NCBI GenBank assembly: GCA_022616415.1
Contig: JAKEEU010000098.1
Span: forward strand, 1 to 35,262
Source of the DNA: Candidatus Zhuqueibacterota bacterium
GTDB lineage: Bacteria > Zhuqueibacterota > Zhuqueibacteria > Zhuqueibacterales > Zhuqueibacteraceae
Length of the DNA: 35,262 nt
Reading direction: 5' to 3'
A program made the position numbers and the translations under genes. This document shows, in pieces, positions 24,118 to 32,936 of the stretch; within the stretch, counting starts at the first letter, position 1; the number at the start of each line of letters is the position of its first letter. The notes beneath the pieces are model-generated. The model did not search any database and was not told the DNA's origin. It saw nothing but the letters and a program-made list of their open reading frames with translations.

Positions 24118-25897
24118 ATGAAACGTTTTTTTACAATGCTAACCGTCACGGTAATTTGGGCTACCTCATTGTTCGCGCAAAAGGTTACCGTGAACGTTGC
24201 AAGCGACTTCGGGGTTGGTGAAGGGAGTCTCAACCGGGCTGTCCAAACCGCAGTTACTGCGGGAACGCTGTCCAACACCGTTTTCATGCTGGAACCATAC
24301 GGCCTTTACATCCTTACCGGCACCATTGTCGTTCCTGTTGGACAGCACCTCGAGATCGTTGGACCGGTGCCGGGGAACACCCAGGAAACAGCCCCGCCTC
24401 AGATCGTGTGGACCTCCAGCGGCGGTGTAACGACGAACTTCAACTTCGAGTGTTTCGGCAACATCACGCTGAGGAACGTTTGGTTGTTGTATGCGAACAC
24501 CGGCGGCACGCAAGTGGGTTCAAGTTTACAGATACAGAATAATCCGGATCCCAATGTCCAGGAAACGGCCGTATTCGAAAATGTTCTTTTCGATTATTCG
24601 CCCACTCCCCCGAACGCCGGCGGGGCTGTGACTGTCACTGCCGACCGTTTTGTGGGAACGTTCAAGAATTGCTATTTCCGGAACTGCACGGATACCCACT
24701 TGCGGTACTACGGAAGAGCGCTTTCCTTTCCGTTTAACACCTCTGGCTGGCACCACGATTATGTTCTCTTCGAAAATTGTACTTTCGCAAATATAGGCTA
24801 CGTTTACATGCAGGAAGGCGGCGAATACGGGGATAATGTTCATTTCAACCATTGTACTTTCCTTAATACCATGATGTTTACCCTGCAATCAGGGTGGTGG
24901 TGGAAGGCGTCCGTTACCAACTCAATTTTTGTAAATGCATTTATGTTTGGCGACATCCCCGCCGCTGGAGGTGATGACCCCAATGGCGGCACCATACGAA
25001 TAGATAGTGTTTCAACTTTTGGATTTACGGTTCCATTTACGGAACAGGACCGCCGCATCCTGTTCGCGCACAATAGTTATTATATCGAGGATTGGCTTAA
25101 AGATTGGATGGCGAACAATCCATACAGCCTTGCCAATGCTTCGAACCCAGATACAATTCCTCGGCCGCAGCCGATGCTGAGTCCGGCAACGCTGGTTTTC
25201 TTCGATTCAACGGCAAACGGACAGAAGGCCTTCCCTTATATGAATCGGGCGAATCTCTACGATAATGCCAATCCGAACTTTCTTATTGCCCCAACCAATG
25301 TAACGGACCTCAAGACCTTTCTCCTTTATAAATGGACAACGAATGCTGATATTAACTGGGCCTTCGACCCCCAAGCAGGTACAAACCAAGTATGGCCGAT
25401 CAATGAAAATTTATCCTACTTAAACAGTACGTTAAGGACTGCCGGCATGGGCGGATTCCCATTAGGAGACTTGTATCGTTGGTGGCCATCGCGATATACC
25501 CAGTGGAAAGCGCAGGCCGATGCAGAAAATGCAAGAATTTCCACCTGGCTGAATACGGGCAAGGATCCAATTACTAGCGTAAAGGAGAGGCCGGGTAGTG
25601 CTGTTCCTGCAAGTTTCACACTCAGCCAGAATTATCCGAATCCATTCTGGAGCGACATCCCGCCTCGCGGGAAATCCAACCACTGAAATTAAGTATTCGG
25701 TTCCGCGAAGTGGTCACGTATCGTTGAAAGTGTATAATACGCATGCACAGGAAGTCGCCACTCTATTTGACGGTACCCAACAAACCGGAAATTATGTTGC
25801 TACCTTTGACGGTGCAGGGTTAGCCAGTGGCGTTTACTTTTACCGATTGCAATCTGGAAATGTTTCTATCATGAAGAAGCTTGTTTTAATGAAATAA
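24118..25897 (+). pseudogene. Secreted beta-helix protein; sorting domain separated by a frameshift
   Basis: The first frame (24118-25686, 522 aa) has a strong AAGGAGG site and a signal peptide (WATSLFAQ). It is followed by a right-handed beta-helix-like region with repeated short turns (FENVLFDY, FKNCYFRNC, FENCTFANI, FNHCTFLN). It reaches the sorting-domain start SQNYPNPF, then runs out of frame and stops. The rest of that domain (NPTTEIKYSVPRSG to KKLVLMK) is intact in another frame up to 25897. A 25-bp insert at 25648-25672 separates the halves; restoring one GGAGC unit would repair the frame. Without the sorting domain the protein would not be handed to the secretion/anchoring machinery. 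Substrate unknown; beta-helix folds are common in polysaccharide lyases and hydrolases. A sequencing error is possible. Confidence 0.8.
25648..25672 (+). repeat. Hairpin-coding insert in a sorting domain (copy 1)
   Basis: 25 bp between TTC of NPF and AATCC of NPT, with TCCCGC/GCGGGA able to form a hairpin. It matches the 36-bp insert at 30750-30785 at its start (TGGAGCG) and end (GGGA) and lies at the identical codon position. Confidence 0.75.
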
Positions 25898-25900
25898 TGA

Positions 25901-25966
25901 CGAAGTCGGACTTGGTCGGGAAATTTTTCTAAATTTGAAAAATCGGCGTGACCAAGTCCGGCTTCG
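25901..25966. repeat. Palindromic repeat, GAAGTCGGACTTG type, copy 1
   Basis: The 17-bp arms 25901-25917 (CGAAGTCGGACTTGGTC) and 25950-25966 (GACCAAGTCCGGCTTCG) pair with one G-T mismatch. It lies three bases after the end of the beta-helix gene and may act as its terminator. A relative is at 34824-34888. Confidence 0.8.
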
Positions 25967-26000
25967 CCCAACAATTTAACTAATTTACTGGAGAGGCTAG

Positions 26001-28967
26001 ATGATGAAGACTTTTCTACGTTGCATGACTGCGGTAACATTCTTCTTTTTGTTGGGATTGGGCACATTAACCGCCCAGGAAGTGGTTTATTCTGCGGGTC
26101 CAGCTACGGGAGCGCAAAACCTGCAGGGCCTTGGCTTTTCATGGGCAGATTATAATCAAGACGGGGCTCTTGATTTGTTCGTCGAGCCTGATAATCTCAT
26201 CAGAAATAACAATGGCACTTCCTTCACACGGGTTTCGCCGAGTGGTATTGCTTTCAATGTGGGCATGGTCGGTTCGATATGGGCGGACGTTAACGGCGAT
26301 GGGTATCCGGATCTGTTTACCACACAAGGCGGCGCGCCTCCACGTCTGAATCAGTACAACAGCTCCACCGGTTTGTTTGACGATGTCACGGCGACTTCTG
26401 GCGATCTCGCTACGATCAGGATTAGCGGGGGCCAAATGTACGGACTTGCGGCAGCGGATTACAACCGGGATGGATACCTTGATATCACATGGGGAAGCGG
26501 AGCCAACGCCACCGCGGCCGGCTTGCGGTTGCTCAAAGGTAGTGCCACCGGTTTTGTCAATGTTGGCACGACTTCCCCTGCCCCGGTGATTGATACGACA
26601 AAAGCGTTTGAACCCTGGAATCCCCATTTTGTGGATGCAAACAACGATGGTTTCATTGATCTGTTCATGCCGTCTTTCAGGCAAAACTTGCTTACAACGG
26701 GTACCGGCTGCGTACTTTATCTTAACAACGGCAACGGAACTTTTTCACCGCTAGCCACGGCTGGCGCAGACACCGGACTCGTCGTTGGAGGTGTGGCACG
26801 CAAATTTTCCGCAATCGCATCTGGGTGGGGTGATTTTGATAACGACGGCGTCATGGACTTGGCTCTTTCAGCTTTGGGTGGTGAAGAGCGGGGAAGTGGG
26901 TTCCGTTTGTTAAAGGGTAATGGCGATGGCACATTCACCGAAGTAACTGCCGCATCGGGAATAACCTATAACAACGGCTGTCGAGCGCTATCATGGGGTG
27001 ATTATAATAATGATGGATACGCTGATTTGCTGCAGAGCCGGGGTTTTAATACTCCAATTATGTGGAGGAACAACGGCGATGGCACATTTACCGACATATC
27101 GGCAGCCATTGGCATACCCGGGTCGGGTTTCAATACGCGTTCCGTTGGGTTTATAGACTATAACGGCGATGGCTTCCTCGATTTCTACGGCGTGCCGAAT
27201 GGAGATGCCGGCGTGTTGCGCAATGGCGGGAACATCAATAACTGGATTGCTTTCAAGGCGCAAGGAAATGGCAACAATAAGTCAGGCATTGGCGCCCGCT
27301 TTACGGTTTATACGAACAGCGGGGCGACGAAACAGATCCGCAACATCGAAGCCGGCGGCTCTGGCGGCGCAACCGGCGGCAGCATCTGGGCCAACTTCGG
27401 TCTTGGGATCACCGAAACGGTTGACAGCGTCGCAGTGTTGTGGCCCGATGGTTCAAAACAGACATTTACAGGTCTGGCCGTGAATCGGTACTGGACAATT
27501 GTACAAGGTTCGGTCGTTCCAGCCGTTCCTGTGCTTGCAAGCCCGGCAGACGGCGCAACCAATCAGCCGGGTTCTCTCACGCTTTCGTGGAATTCAACGG
27601 CAGGCGCGGAAGAATATCATGTTCAGGTCTCTTTAGATCAGACATTCGCCGACCCGACAAAATTGGCTGTGGACGAAACATTAACCGGCGTTAACCTAAC
27701 AGTGAACCTTGGTCTCGGTAGCACATATTACTGGCGTGTGTCGGCAACCAACGGTGGGTTCACGAGCGCCTATTCAACGGTGAATAGTTTCTCGACAGTA
27801 AATACGGCCGCCACACAAGTCGTGAATCTGCTTTCGCCGGCGGACGGTGCAGTAGATCAAGCCGGGCTGCTTACACTCATAATCGGTAAAACGGCGGACG
27901 CCGCCCAATATCGTTACCAAGTGTCTACACTTCCCTCGTTCGCTACATTTACCGTCAATCAATTGACCGTAGATACAGCGAATACAGTACAATTGGTCGC
28001 CGGCACGAAGTATTATTGGCGGGTGAGAGGAGAGAATAGCGCCGGTGTGGCTAATTTTTCAAGTGTAAGTTCATTTACCGTTATGGCGGCCCCGGCGACG
28101 CCAGCACTTGTCTCCCCGGCGAACAATGCACAAAATACGCGCGCCGATACGCTGAGGCTCGTATGGCGTGCGGCAGCGAGAGCAAGCACTTATAAGATCG
28201 AGGTCTCGCGTTCTTCAGCATCCGGATTAGTTCTCAATACTTATACGACAGCAGACACGACGCTTCAGCTCACCTCGCTGCTAAGGCTCACGACCTATTT
28301 CTGGCGCGTCCAGGCGACCAATATAGGAGGTTCGAGCTTGTTTAGTGGGACGAACTCTTTCATAACCATCATCGCCGCTCCGGCCGCGCCGGCGGCTGTT
28401 TCCCCGGCAGCTAATGCCATAGATATACCCGTACTGCCAGAATTTTCCTGGTCTGAAGTGGTGACTGCGACAAAGTATCGTCTTCAGATTGCAGCAGATA
28501 ACCAGTTCGCAACAATAGTCGTCGATACGGTGGTTTTCGAGAAGACAACCGCGAAGTTGACAACTCCGCTCCAGGGTGAGACCCCATACTTTTGGCGGGT
28601 CAGTGCGGCAAATATCGGCGGGGAGAGCGCCTATTCTACGGCGCGACTTTTCACCACGGTGTCAACCGTTGGCGTCGAAGAGAAGCGCGAGAGTGGAATA
28701 CCAACAGAGTTCGCGCTCTCACAGAACTATCCGAACCCATTCAACCCGACAACGACGATTGAGTTCGCTTTGCCTCGAAGCAGCGAAGTCAAGCTTGTCA
28801 TTTATGATCTTGCGGGCCGGGTTGTTGCTGAGTTAGCAAGTGGTAAATTCGATGTTGGTTACCATGAAATTGTTTTTGACGCCAGCAATTTAGTCTCAGG
28901 AATTTACTACTATAGACTAAAGGCAGGAGATTTTGTCAGCGTTAAGAAATTAACGCTATTAAAATAA
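26001..28967 (+). CDS. Secreted FG-GAP/UnbV-domain protein with four FnIII-like repeats and sorting domain
   Basis: 988 aa with a GGAGAGG site and signal peptide. Seven calcium-loop repeats of the DxNxDGxxD kind (DYNQDGALD, DVNGDGYPD, DYNRDGYLD, DANNDGFID, DFDNDGVMD, DYNNDGYAD, DYNGDGFLD) form a beta-propeller. IGARFTVYTNSGATKQIRN and VDSVAVLWPDGS are an UnbV/ASPIC domain (about 430-500). Four FnIII-like units follow at about 505, 605, 697 and 792, each ending YYWRV/YFWRV. The C-terminal 90 residues (SQNYPNPFNPTTTIEFALPR to KKLTLLK) form an intact type A sorting domain, without the insert seen in its neighbours. It is probably a surface protein binding polysaccharide or other cells. Confidence 0.9.
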   Translation: MMKTFLRCMTAVTFFFLLGLGTLTAQEVVYSAGPATGAQNLQGLGFSWADYNQDGALDLFVEPDNLIRNNNGTSFTRVSPSGIAFNVGMVGSIWADVNGDGYPDLFTTQGGAPPRLNQYNSSTGLFDDVTATSGDLATIRISGGQMYGLAAADYNRDGYLDITWGSGANATAAGLRLLKGSATGFVNVGTTSPAPVIDTTKAFEPWNPHFVDANNDGFIDLFMPSFRQNLLTTGTGCVLYLNNGNGTFSPLATAGADTGLVVGGVARKFSAIASGWGDFDNDGVMDLALSALGGEERGSGFRLLKGNGDGTFTEVTAASGITYNNGCRALSWGDYNNDGYADLLQSRGFNTPIMWRNNGDGTFTDISAAIGIPGSGFNTRSVGFIDYNGDGFLDFYGVPNGDAGVLRNGGNINNWIAFKAQGNGNNKSGIGARFTVYTNSGATKQIRNIEAGGSGGATGGSIWANFGLGITETVDSVAVLWPDGSKQTFTGLAVNRYWTIVQGSVVPAVPVLASPADGATNQPGSLTLSWNSTAGAEEYHVQVSLDQTFADPTKLAVDETLTGVNLTVNLGLGSTYYWRVSATNGGFTSAYSTVNSFSTVNTAATQVVNLLSPADGAVDQAGLLTLIIGKTADAAQYRYQVSTLPSFATFTVNQLTVDTANTVQLVAGTKYYWRVRGENSAGVANFSSVSSFTVMAAPATPALVSPANNAQNTRADTLRLVWRAAARASTYKIEVSRSSASGLVLNTYTTADTTLQLTSLLRLTTYFWRVQATNIGGSSLFSGTNSFITIIAAPAAPAAVSPAANAIDIPVLPEFSWSEVVTATKYRLQIAADNQFATIVVDTVVFEKTTAKLTTPLQGETPYFWRVSAANIGGESAYSTARLFTTVSTVGVEEKRESGIPTEFALSQNYPNPFNPTTTIEFALPRSSEVKLVIYDLAGRVVAELASGKFDVGYHEIVFDASNLVSGIYYYRLKAGDFVSVKKLTLLK

Positions 28968-29237
28968 GGGTCCGAGGCCGAGAGTCCGAAGTCAATTGGC
29001 CTGCTTGGAAATAATCCTGCTGTTTGGAAATAAGGTCAAATATCACTGACTGGTCACTACAGCAAAATCATGATGCGGCGAATCGTTGCAAAAGTGACCG
29101 GTCAGTTGGCCTGATTAAATTCTTTGATCATGTTCATGATTTAAAAAAGCAGCCTGTCCGCAGTTCAGGGGCAGGCTGTTTTTTTCATGATACATTAATG
29201 CCATTGTATCGCAAAAGTTGGAAAAAAATTCTACTTT
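28968..29237. repeat. Gene-free gap with a palindromic repeat (TGACTGGTCACT type)
   Basis: 270 bp between the FG-GAP protein and the first GH10 gene, with no credible gene. ACTGACTGGTCACT (about 29045-29059) and AGTGACCGGTCAGT (about 29091-29105) are near-perfect reverse complements. The terminator at 29151-29185 lies to the right. No TTGACA/TATATT promoter was found before the GH10 gene. Confidence 0.65.
29151..29185 (+). terminator. Intrinsic terminator
   Basis: AGCCTGTCC (29151-29159) pairs with GGGCAGGCT (29169-29177, one G-T pair), followed by G and seven T. It ends transcription from the FG-GAP gene before the GH10 gene, which would therefore need its own promoter. Confidence 0.8.
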
Positions 29238-31010
29238 ATGAAAACGAATCTAACAAATCACGAAAAAAATAACAGGACTTTGGTTATTTTTATTGCTCTG
29301 TTATTAATGTTTTCGGCCCAGGTCTATGCCCAAACAGATACGATCCAGACAAATGTTTCGGCTCTTAAAGAGGTCTATGCTAATGATTTTTATATTGGGT
29401 GTCTCTTATCTTACACGCATGTTGGCTTCCCGGATGATCCACCGGTGCCGGGTCAATCGGGGGTCGTTGCCCCGAACGGCGGGAACTTGATAAAATTCCA
29501 CATGAACAGCATGTCTCCCGGCAACAATATGAAGCCGCAATATACCGTTGACATTTCCGCCAGCGCTGCGGCTTATAATGCCGCCTCACCCGGTGCAGAA
29601 AGGGATTCCGTTGATACACACCCGATCGTGAGATTCAATGGAAATTTGATCGCACAACTCAACTGGGCGCAAAGACAAGGATTCACCTTTCGCGGACACA
29701 CGTTGGTGTGGCATAGTCAAACACCCGGGACTTCGTTTTTCCGTTCAGGTTACACCAATGGCGGAGCACGTTTGACCAAAGAGAAGATGGCCGAGCGCAT
29801 GGATAACTATATCAAAGAAGTCATACGCTTGCTCCATGAAGGTTGGCCGGGATTACTGACAGCCATGGATGTGGTGAATGAAGCTGTTAACGACAACGGC
29901 GCCGACCGAACGACTGACAGTGAATGGTACATCACATTTGGCGATAATACCTATTTAATGAAGGCATTTGAGTCCGCGCGCAAGCATACGGTTGCATACG
30001 GCGAACCCCAAATGAAACTTTATTACAACGATTATAACACCCACAATCCCAATAAAGCGAATGGGATTGTCAGAATTTGTGCCCCTATTTTTCAGGCCGG
30101 ATATTTGGATGGTATTGGCATGCAGGAGCATGATGCAAACAATTCTCCGACTGCTGCACAATGGATATCTTCTTATGATAAATTTGACCCGATATGTACC
30201 GAGATGGCAGTGACCGAATTGGATGTAACTACCGGCAGCGCTAGTCCTTCCCCGTCAGTATTAGCTACCCAGGCAAATCAGTATGGTCAATTATTTAAAT
30301 GTTTTGTCGAACGGAGTTACTTTTCGGGGCGCGGAAAAATTATCAATGTCTCCAAAGATGGCTTGAATGATCGATATACATACAAAACCAATCAATCTTC
30401 TTCGCTTTGGGATGCACGGAACCAGTGTAAGCCGGCATTTCATGCAGTTGTAGATGTAGGGAATAATTATAACGCATTGGATTCGCTCATTTCTTATGCA
30501 GATACTTTGCGAGAAAGCGAATATACGATCGAATCATGGTCAAATTTTGCTGCTGCATTAGCTTCAGCCCAAAATGCAAGGGAGCAGAACTATTCAGCTT
30601 CGGTATCTGCCGCTGAGGCCTTGGGTGAGGCTAAGGATAACCTGAATGCTGCCATTGCAGGTTTGGTTAAGATTACCACTGGCGTCAATGAGGCTAATGG
30701 TAATACTCCGAAAGTATTTTCACTCAGTCAGAATTATCCGAATCCATTCTGGAGCGGAGCAACCTCCCCCGCTTTCGGCAGGGGAAATCCGACGACAACA
30801 ATAGAATTCTCTCTGCCTGAAAATAGCGATATATATCTTGTCGTTTATGATGCTCAGGGCAGGATTGTCGCAGATCTGGCACGGGGTCCTTACAATGCCG
30901 GGTATTATAAACTGGACTTTAACGCCTCCGATCTTGGATCAGGAATCTATTTCTACAAATTGGAAGCAGGCAAATATACCGATGTCAAGAAACTCATGCT
31001 CTTGAAATGA
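29238..31010 (+). CDS. GH10 endo-beta-1,4-xylanase with FIVAR-like and sorting domains
   Basis: 590 aa with a signal peptide (LVIFIALLLMFSAQVYAQ). GH10 catalytic region about 45-400: GHTLVWHSQTPG, acid/base Glu215 in DVVNEAV, GIGMQEHD, nucleophile Glu327 in VTELDV. It would cut internal xylan bonds outside the cell. Residues about 411-480 (YNALDSLISYADTLRESEYT, with SAAEALGEAKDNLNAAI) form a three-helix FIVAR-like unit. The sorting domain begins SQNYPNPF and ends KKLMLLK, with a 12-codon insert WSGATSPAFGRG between NPF and NPTTTIEF that keeps the frame. The start has no obvious ribosome site. It lies downstream of a terminator, so its transcription is separate from the FG-GAP gene. Confidence 0.92.
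   Translation: MKTNLTNHEKNNRTLVIFIALLLMFSAQVYAQTDTIQTNVSALKEVYANDFYIGCLLSYTHVGFPDDPPVPGQSGVVAPNGGNLIKFHMNSMSPGNNMKPQYTVDISASAAAYNAASPGAERDSVDTHPIVRFNGNLIAQLNWAQRQGFTFRGHTLVWHSQTPGTSFFRSGYTNGGARLTKEKMAERMDNYIKEVIRLLHEGWPGLLTAMDVVNEAVNDNGADRTTDSEWYITFGDNTYLMKAFESARKHTVAYGEPQMKLYYNDYNTHNPNKANGIVRICAPIFQAGYLDGIGMQEHDANNSPTAAQWISSYDKFDPICTEMAVTELDVTTGSASPSPSVLATQANQYGQLFKCFVERSYFSGRGKIINVSKDGLNDRYTYKTNQSSSLWDARNQCKPAFHAVVDVGNNYNALDSLISYADTLRESEYTIESWSNFAAALASAQNAREQNYSASVSAAEALGEAKDNLNAAIAGLVKITTGVNEANGNTPKVFSLSQNYPNPFWSGATSPAFGRGNPTTTIEFSLPENSDIYLVVYDAQGRIVADLARGPYNAGYYKLDFNASDLGSGIYFYKLEAGKYTDVKKLMLLK
30750..30785 (+). repeat. Hairpin-coding insert in a sorting domain (copy 2)
   Basis: 36 bp between the TTC of NPF and AATCC of NPT in the GH10 gene, in frame. 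It starts with two GGAGC units (30751-30760) and ends with TCCCC/GGGGA arms that could form a hairpin. The 30-odd bases before it and its first seven bases are almost identical to the beta-helix gene. Confidence 0.75.
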
Positions 31011-31021
31011 GGCCAAATGCG

Positions 31022-31051
31022 TAAAACGTAATGCGTATGATTTACGTTTTA
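31022..31051. repeat. Small palindromic repeat (TAAAACGTAA type)
   Basis: TAAAACGTAA (31022-31031) and TTACGTTTTA (31042-31051) are perfect 10-bp arms with a 10-base loop, in the 95-bp gap between the two GH10 genes. It has no T-tract, so its effect on transcription is unclear. Confidence 0.6.
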
Positions 31052-31105
31052 AGCTTTACGATTTATGTCGAGGCATTTAACCTGAACGGAAATAGTCAAA
31101 TTTAA

Positions 31106-32920
31106 ATGAGGATGGAGATAAAAGTGAGTAAGGTATTTAAACAGCCGGTAAGCATTATGGTTTATTGCTTAATGCTAATACTGACTTTCGCCGCAGGCAA
31201 TGTAAATGCCCAGTTAGTAACCAACGGAAGTTTTGAGAATACCGCACCCGCACCGGTCACTGGGAACGACATTGAGGGTTGGTTATTAGATGTAGAATCC
31301 GGTGTGAATCCGGCACCGACTTTTGAAATTGTTGAAGATCCGGTTCAACATGGGAATCACGCTTTAAAGGTTGTAATCAATGCTATAGGAACAAATGCCT
31401 GGAGTATTCAAGTGGTTGCCGACAGCATCCCGGTAGAACCCGGTAAGACTTATAGATATTCTATTTGGGCAAAAACAGAAAACCCCGGTTCCCAGGCGAA
31501 TTTCACCGTGGGAAATTATTCTTTTAATGAATACGGTGTTATTCGTCCGGCTACTCTATCTAATCAATGGCAGGAATTTACTTTGGAGTTTACCATCACA
31601 GATCAACAAACACTTGCCAGAGCGCCGATTCATCTCAGTATTGCCGCCAATGTTGGTGACACTATTTATTTAGATAATTTGAAAATTGAATTACCCGGCG
31701 GAGTTTGGGAAGGTCCGCCGTTAGCAAGCGGAAGCTCTAAATTTCTTGGCTGTGCTTACAGTAATGCTCAAGCCCCCAACTTTGCAGCCTACTGGAACCA
31801 GATTACACCGGAGAATGCCGGCAAGTGGGGCAGTGTGGAAGGAGCCCGCGATGTCATGAACTGGGGCGGTTTGGATGCCGCCTATAATTTTGCAAAAGGC
31901 AATAGTTTCCCATTCCGGTTGCATGTGCTGATTTGGGGCAGTCAGCAGCCCGGGTGGATTGAATCTTTGCCGGCAAATGAACAGCTTGAAGAGATTGAAG
32001 AGTGGTTTGCGGCGGTCGCCGCAAGATATCAGGATATTGATTATCTAGAGGTTGTAAACGAACCATTACATGATCCTCCTGATGGCCCGACAGATGGCAA
32101 TTATATTGAAGCTCTTGGTGGCCGCAATGGTTTATATAATACGGGATGGGACTGGGTTATAAAATCTTTTGAGCTTGCAAAAAAATACTTCCCCGACTCC
32201 ACCAAGCTGATGATCAATGATTATAGTATTGTTAATGATAATAGCGCTACAACGAATTATTTAAACTTAATTGGTTTGTTAATGCAAAGGAATTTAATCG
32301 ACGCTATCGGTATTCAGGGTCATGCTTTTTCAACCAGGGGCTCTGTGACCACAATGACCGATAATTTAAACCGACTCGCCCAAACCGGCTTGCCCATTCA
32401 GGTTTGTGAAATGGATATTGATGGACCAACTGACCAGGTGCAGTTAGCCGATTATCAGAGGATCTTTCCAACGTTTTGGGAACATCCTGCTGTTGAAGGC
32501 ATCACGCTATGGGGTTGGCGACCCGGTTTATGGAGAAATGCTGAACGCGCGTACCTGGTTGAACAAAACGGTACCGAAAGACCAGCTTTAGTGTGGTTAA
32601 GAGACTACGTTCAGTCGACGATAGTATCTGTTGAAAATCCCGTTGTCGAGGTTCCTCCCACGTTCTATCTATCGAATAATTATCCAAATCCATTCAATCC
32701 GTCGACTCGGATCGCATACTCGGTTCCTCGGAGCAGTTATATGTCACTCAAAGTATATAATCTTCATGGACAGGAAATAGCAATACTGTTTGGAGGTGTC
32801 CGGCAACCGGGAAATTATGTTGCGACATTTGACGGCGCAGGACTTACGAGCGGCGTTTATTTCTATCGATTGCAGGCCGGCAACTTCGTGAAAACAAAGA
32901 AGCTCACTTTGCTCAAATAA
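31106..32920 (+). CDS. GH10 xylanase with N-terminal carbohydrate-binding module and sorting domain
   Basis: 604 aa as drawn; a GTG at 31124 with GGAG six bases upstream is an equally good or better start. Signal peptide (VYCLMLILTFAAGNVNAQ), then a CBM4/9-like module (LVTNGSFENTA to DTIYLDNLKIEL, about 37-195). The GH10 domain about 205-505 has acid/base Glu319 in VVNEPLHD, IGIQGHAFS and nucleophile Glu435 in CEMDIDG, and ends TLWGWRPG. The last 90 residues are an intact sorting domain (NNYPNPFNPSTRIAYSVPRS to KKLTLLK), close in wording to the broken one of the beta-helix gene (NYVATFDGAG and SGVYFYRLQ shared). Probably secreted xylan-binding endoxylanase. Confidence 0.93.
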   Translation: MRMEIKVSKVFKQPVSIMVYCLMLILTFAAGNVNAQLVTNGSFENTAPAPVTGNDIEGWLLDVESGVNPAPTFEIVEDPVQHGNHALKVVINAIGTNAWSIQVVADSIPVEPGKTYRYSIWAKTENPGSQANFTVGNYSFNEYGVIRPATLSNQWQEFTLEFTITDQQTLARAPIHLSIAANVGDTIYLDNLKIELPGGVWEGPPLASGSSKFLGCAYSNAQAPNFAAYWNQITPENAGKWGSVEGARDVMNWGGLDAAYNFAKGNSFPFRLHVLIWGSQQPGWIESLPANEQLEEIEEWFAAVAARYQDIDYLEVVNEPLHDPPDGPTDGNYIEALGGRNGLYNTGWDWVIKSFELAKKYFPDSTKLMINDYSIVNDNSATTNYLNLIGLLMQRNLIDAIGIQGHAFSTRGSVTTMTDNLNRLAQTGLPIQVCEMDIDGPTDQVQLADYQRIFPTFWEHPAVEGITLWGWRPGLWRNAERAYLVEQNGTERPALVWLRDYVQSTIVSVENPVVEVPPTFYLSNNYPNPFNPSTRIAYSVPRSSYMSLKVYNLHGQEIAILFGGVRQPGNYVATFDGAGLTSGVYFYRLQAGNFVKTKKLTLLK

Positions 32921-32936
32921 AAAAACTGCGATAAAC

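Noticed and set aside
24118..25897. Programmed ribosomal frameshifting as an explanation for the split beta-helix gene
   Set aside because: No slippery heptamer near 25648, and a lost GGAGC unit explains the shift fully.
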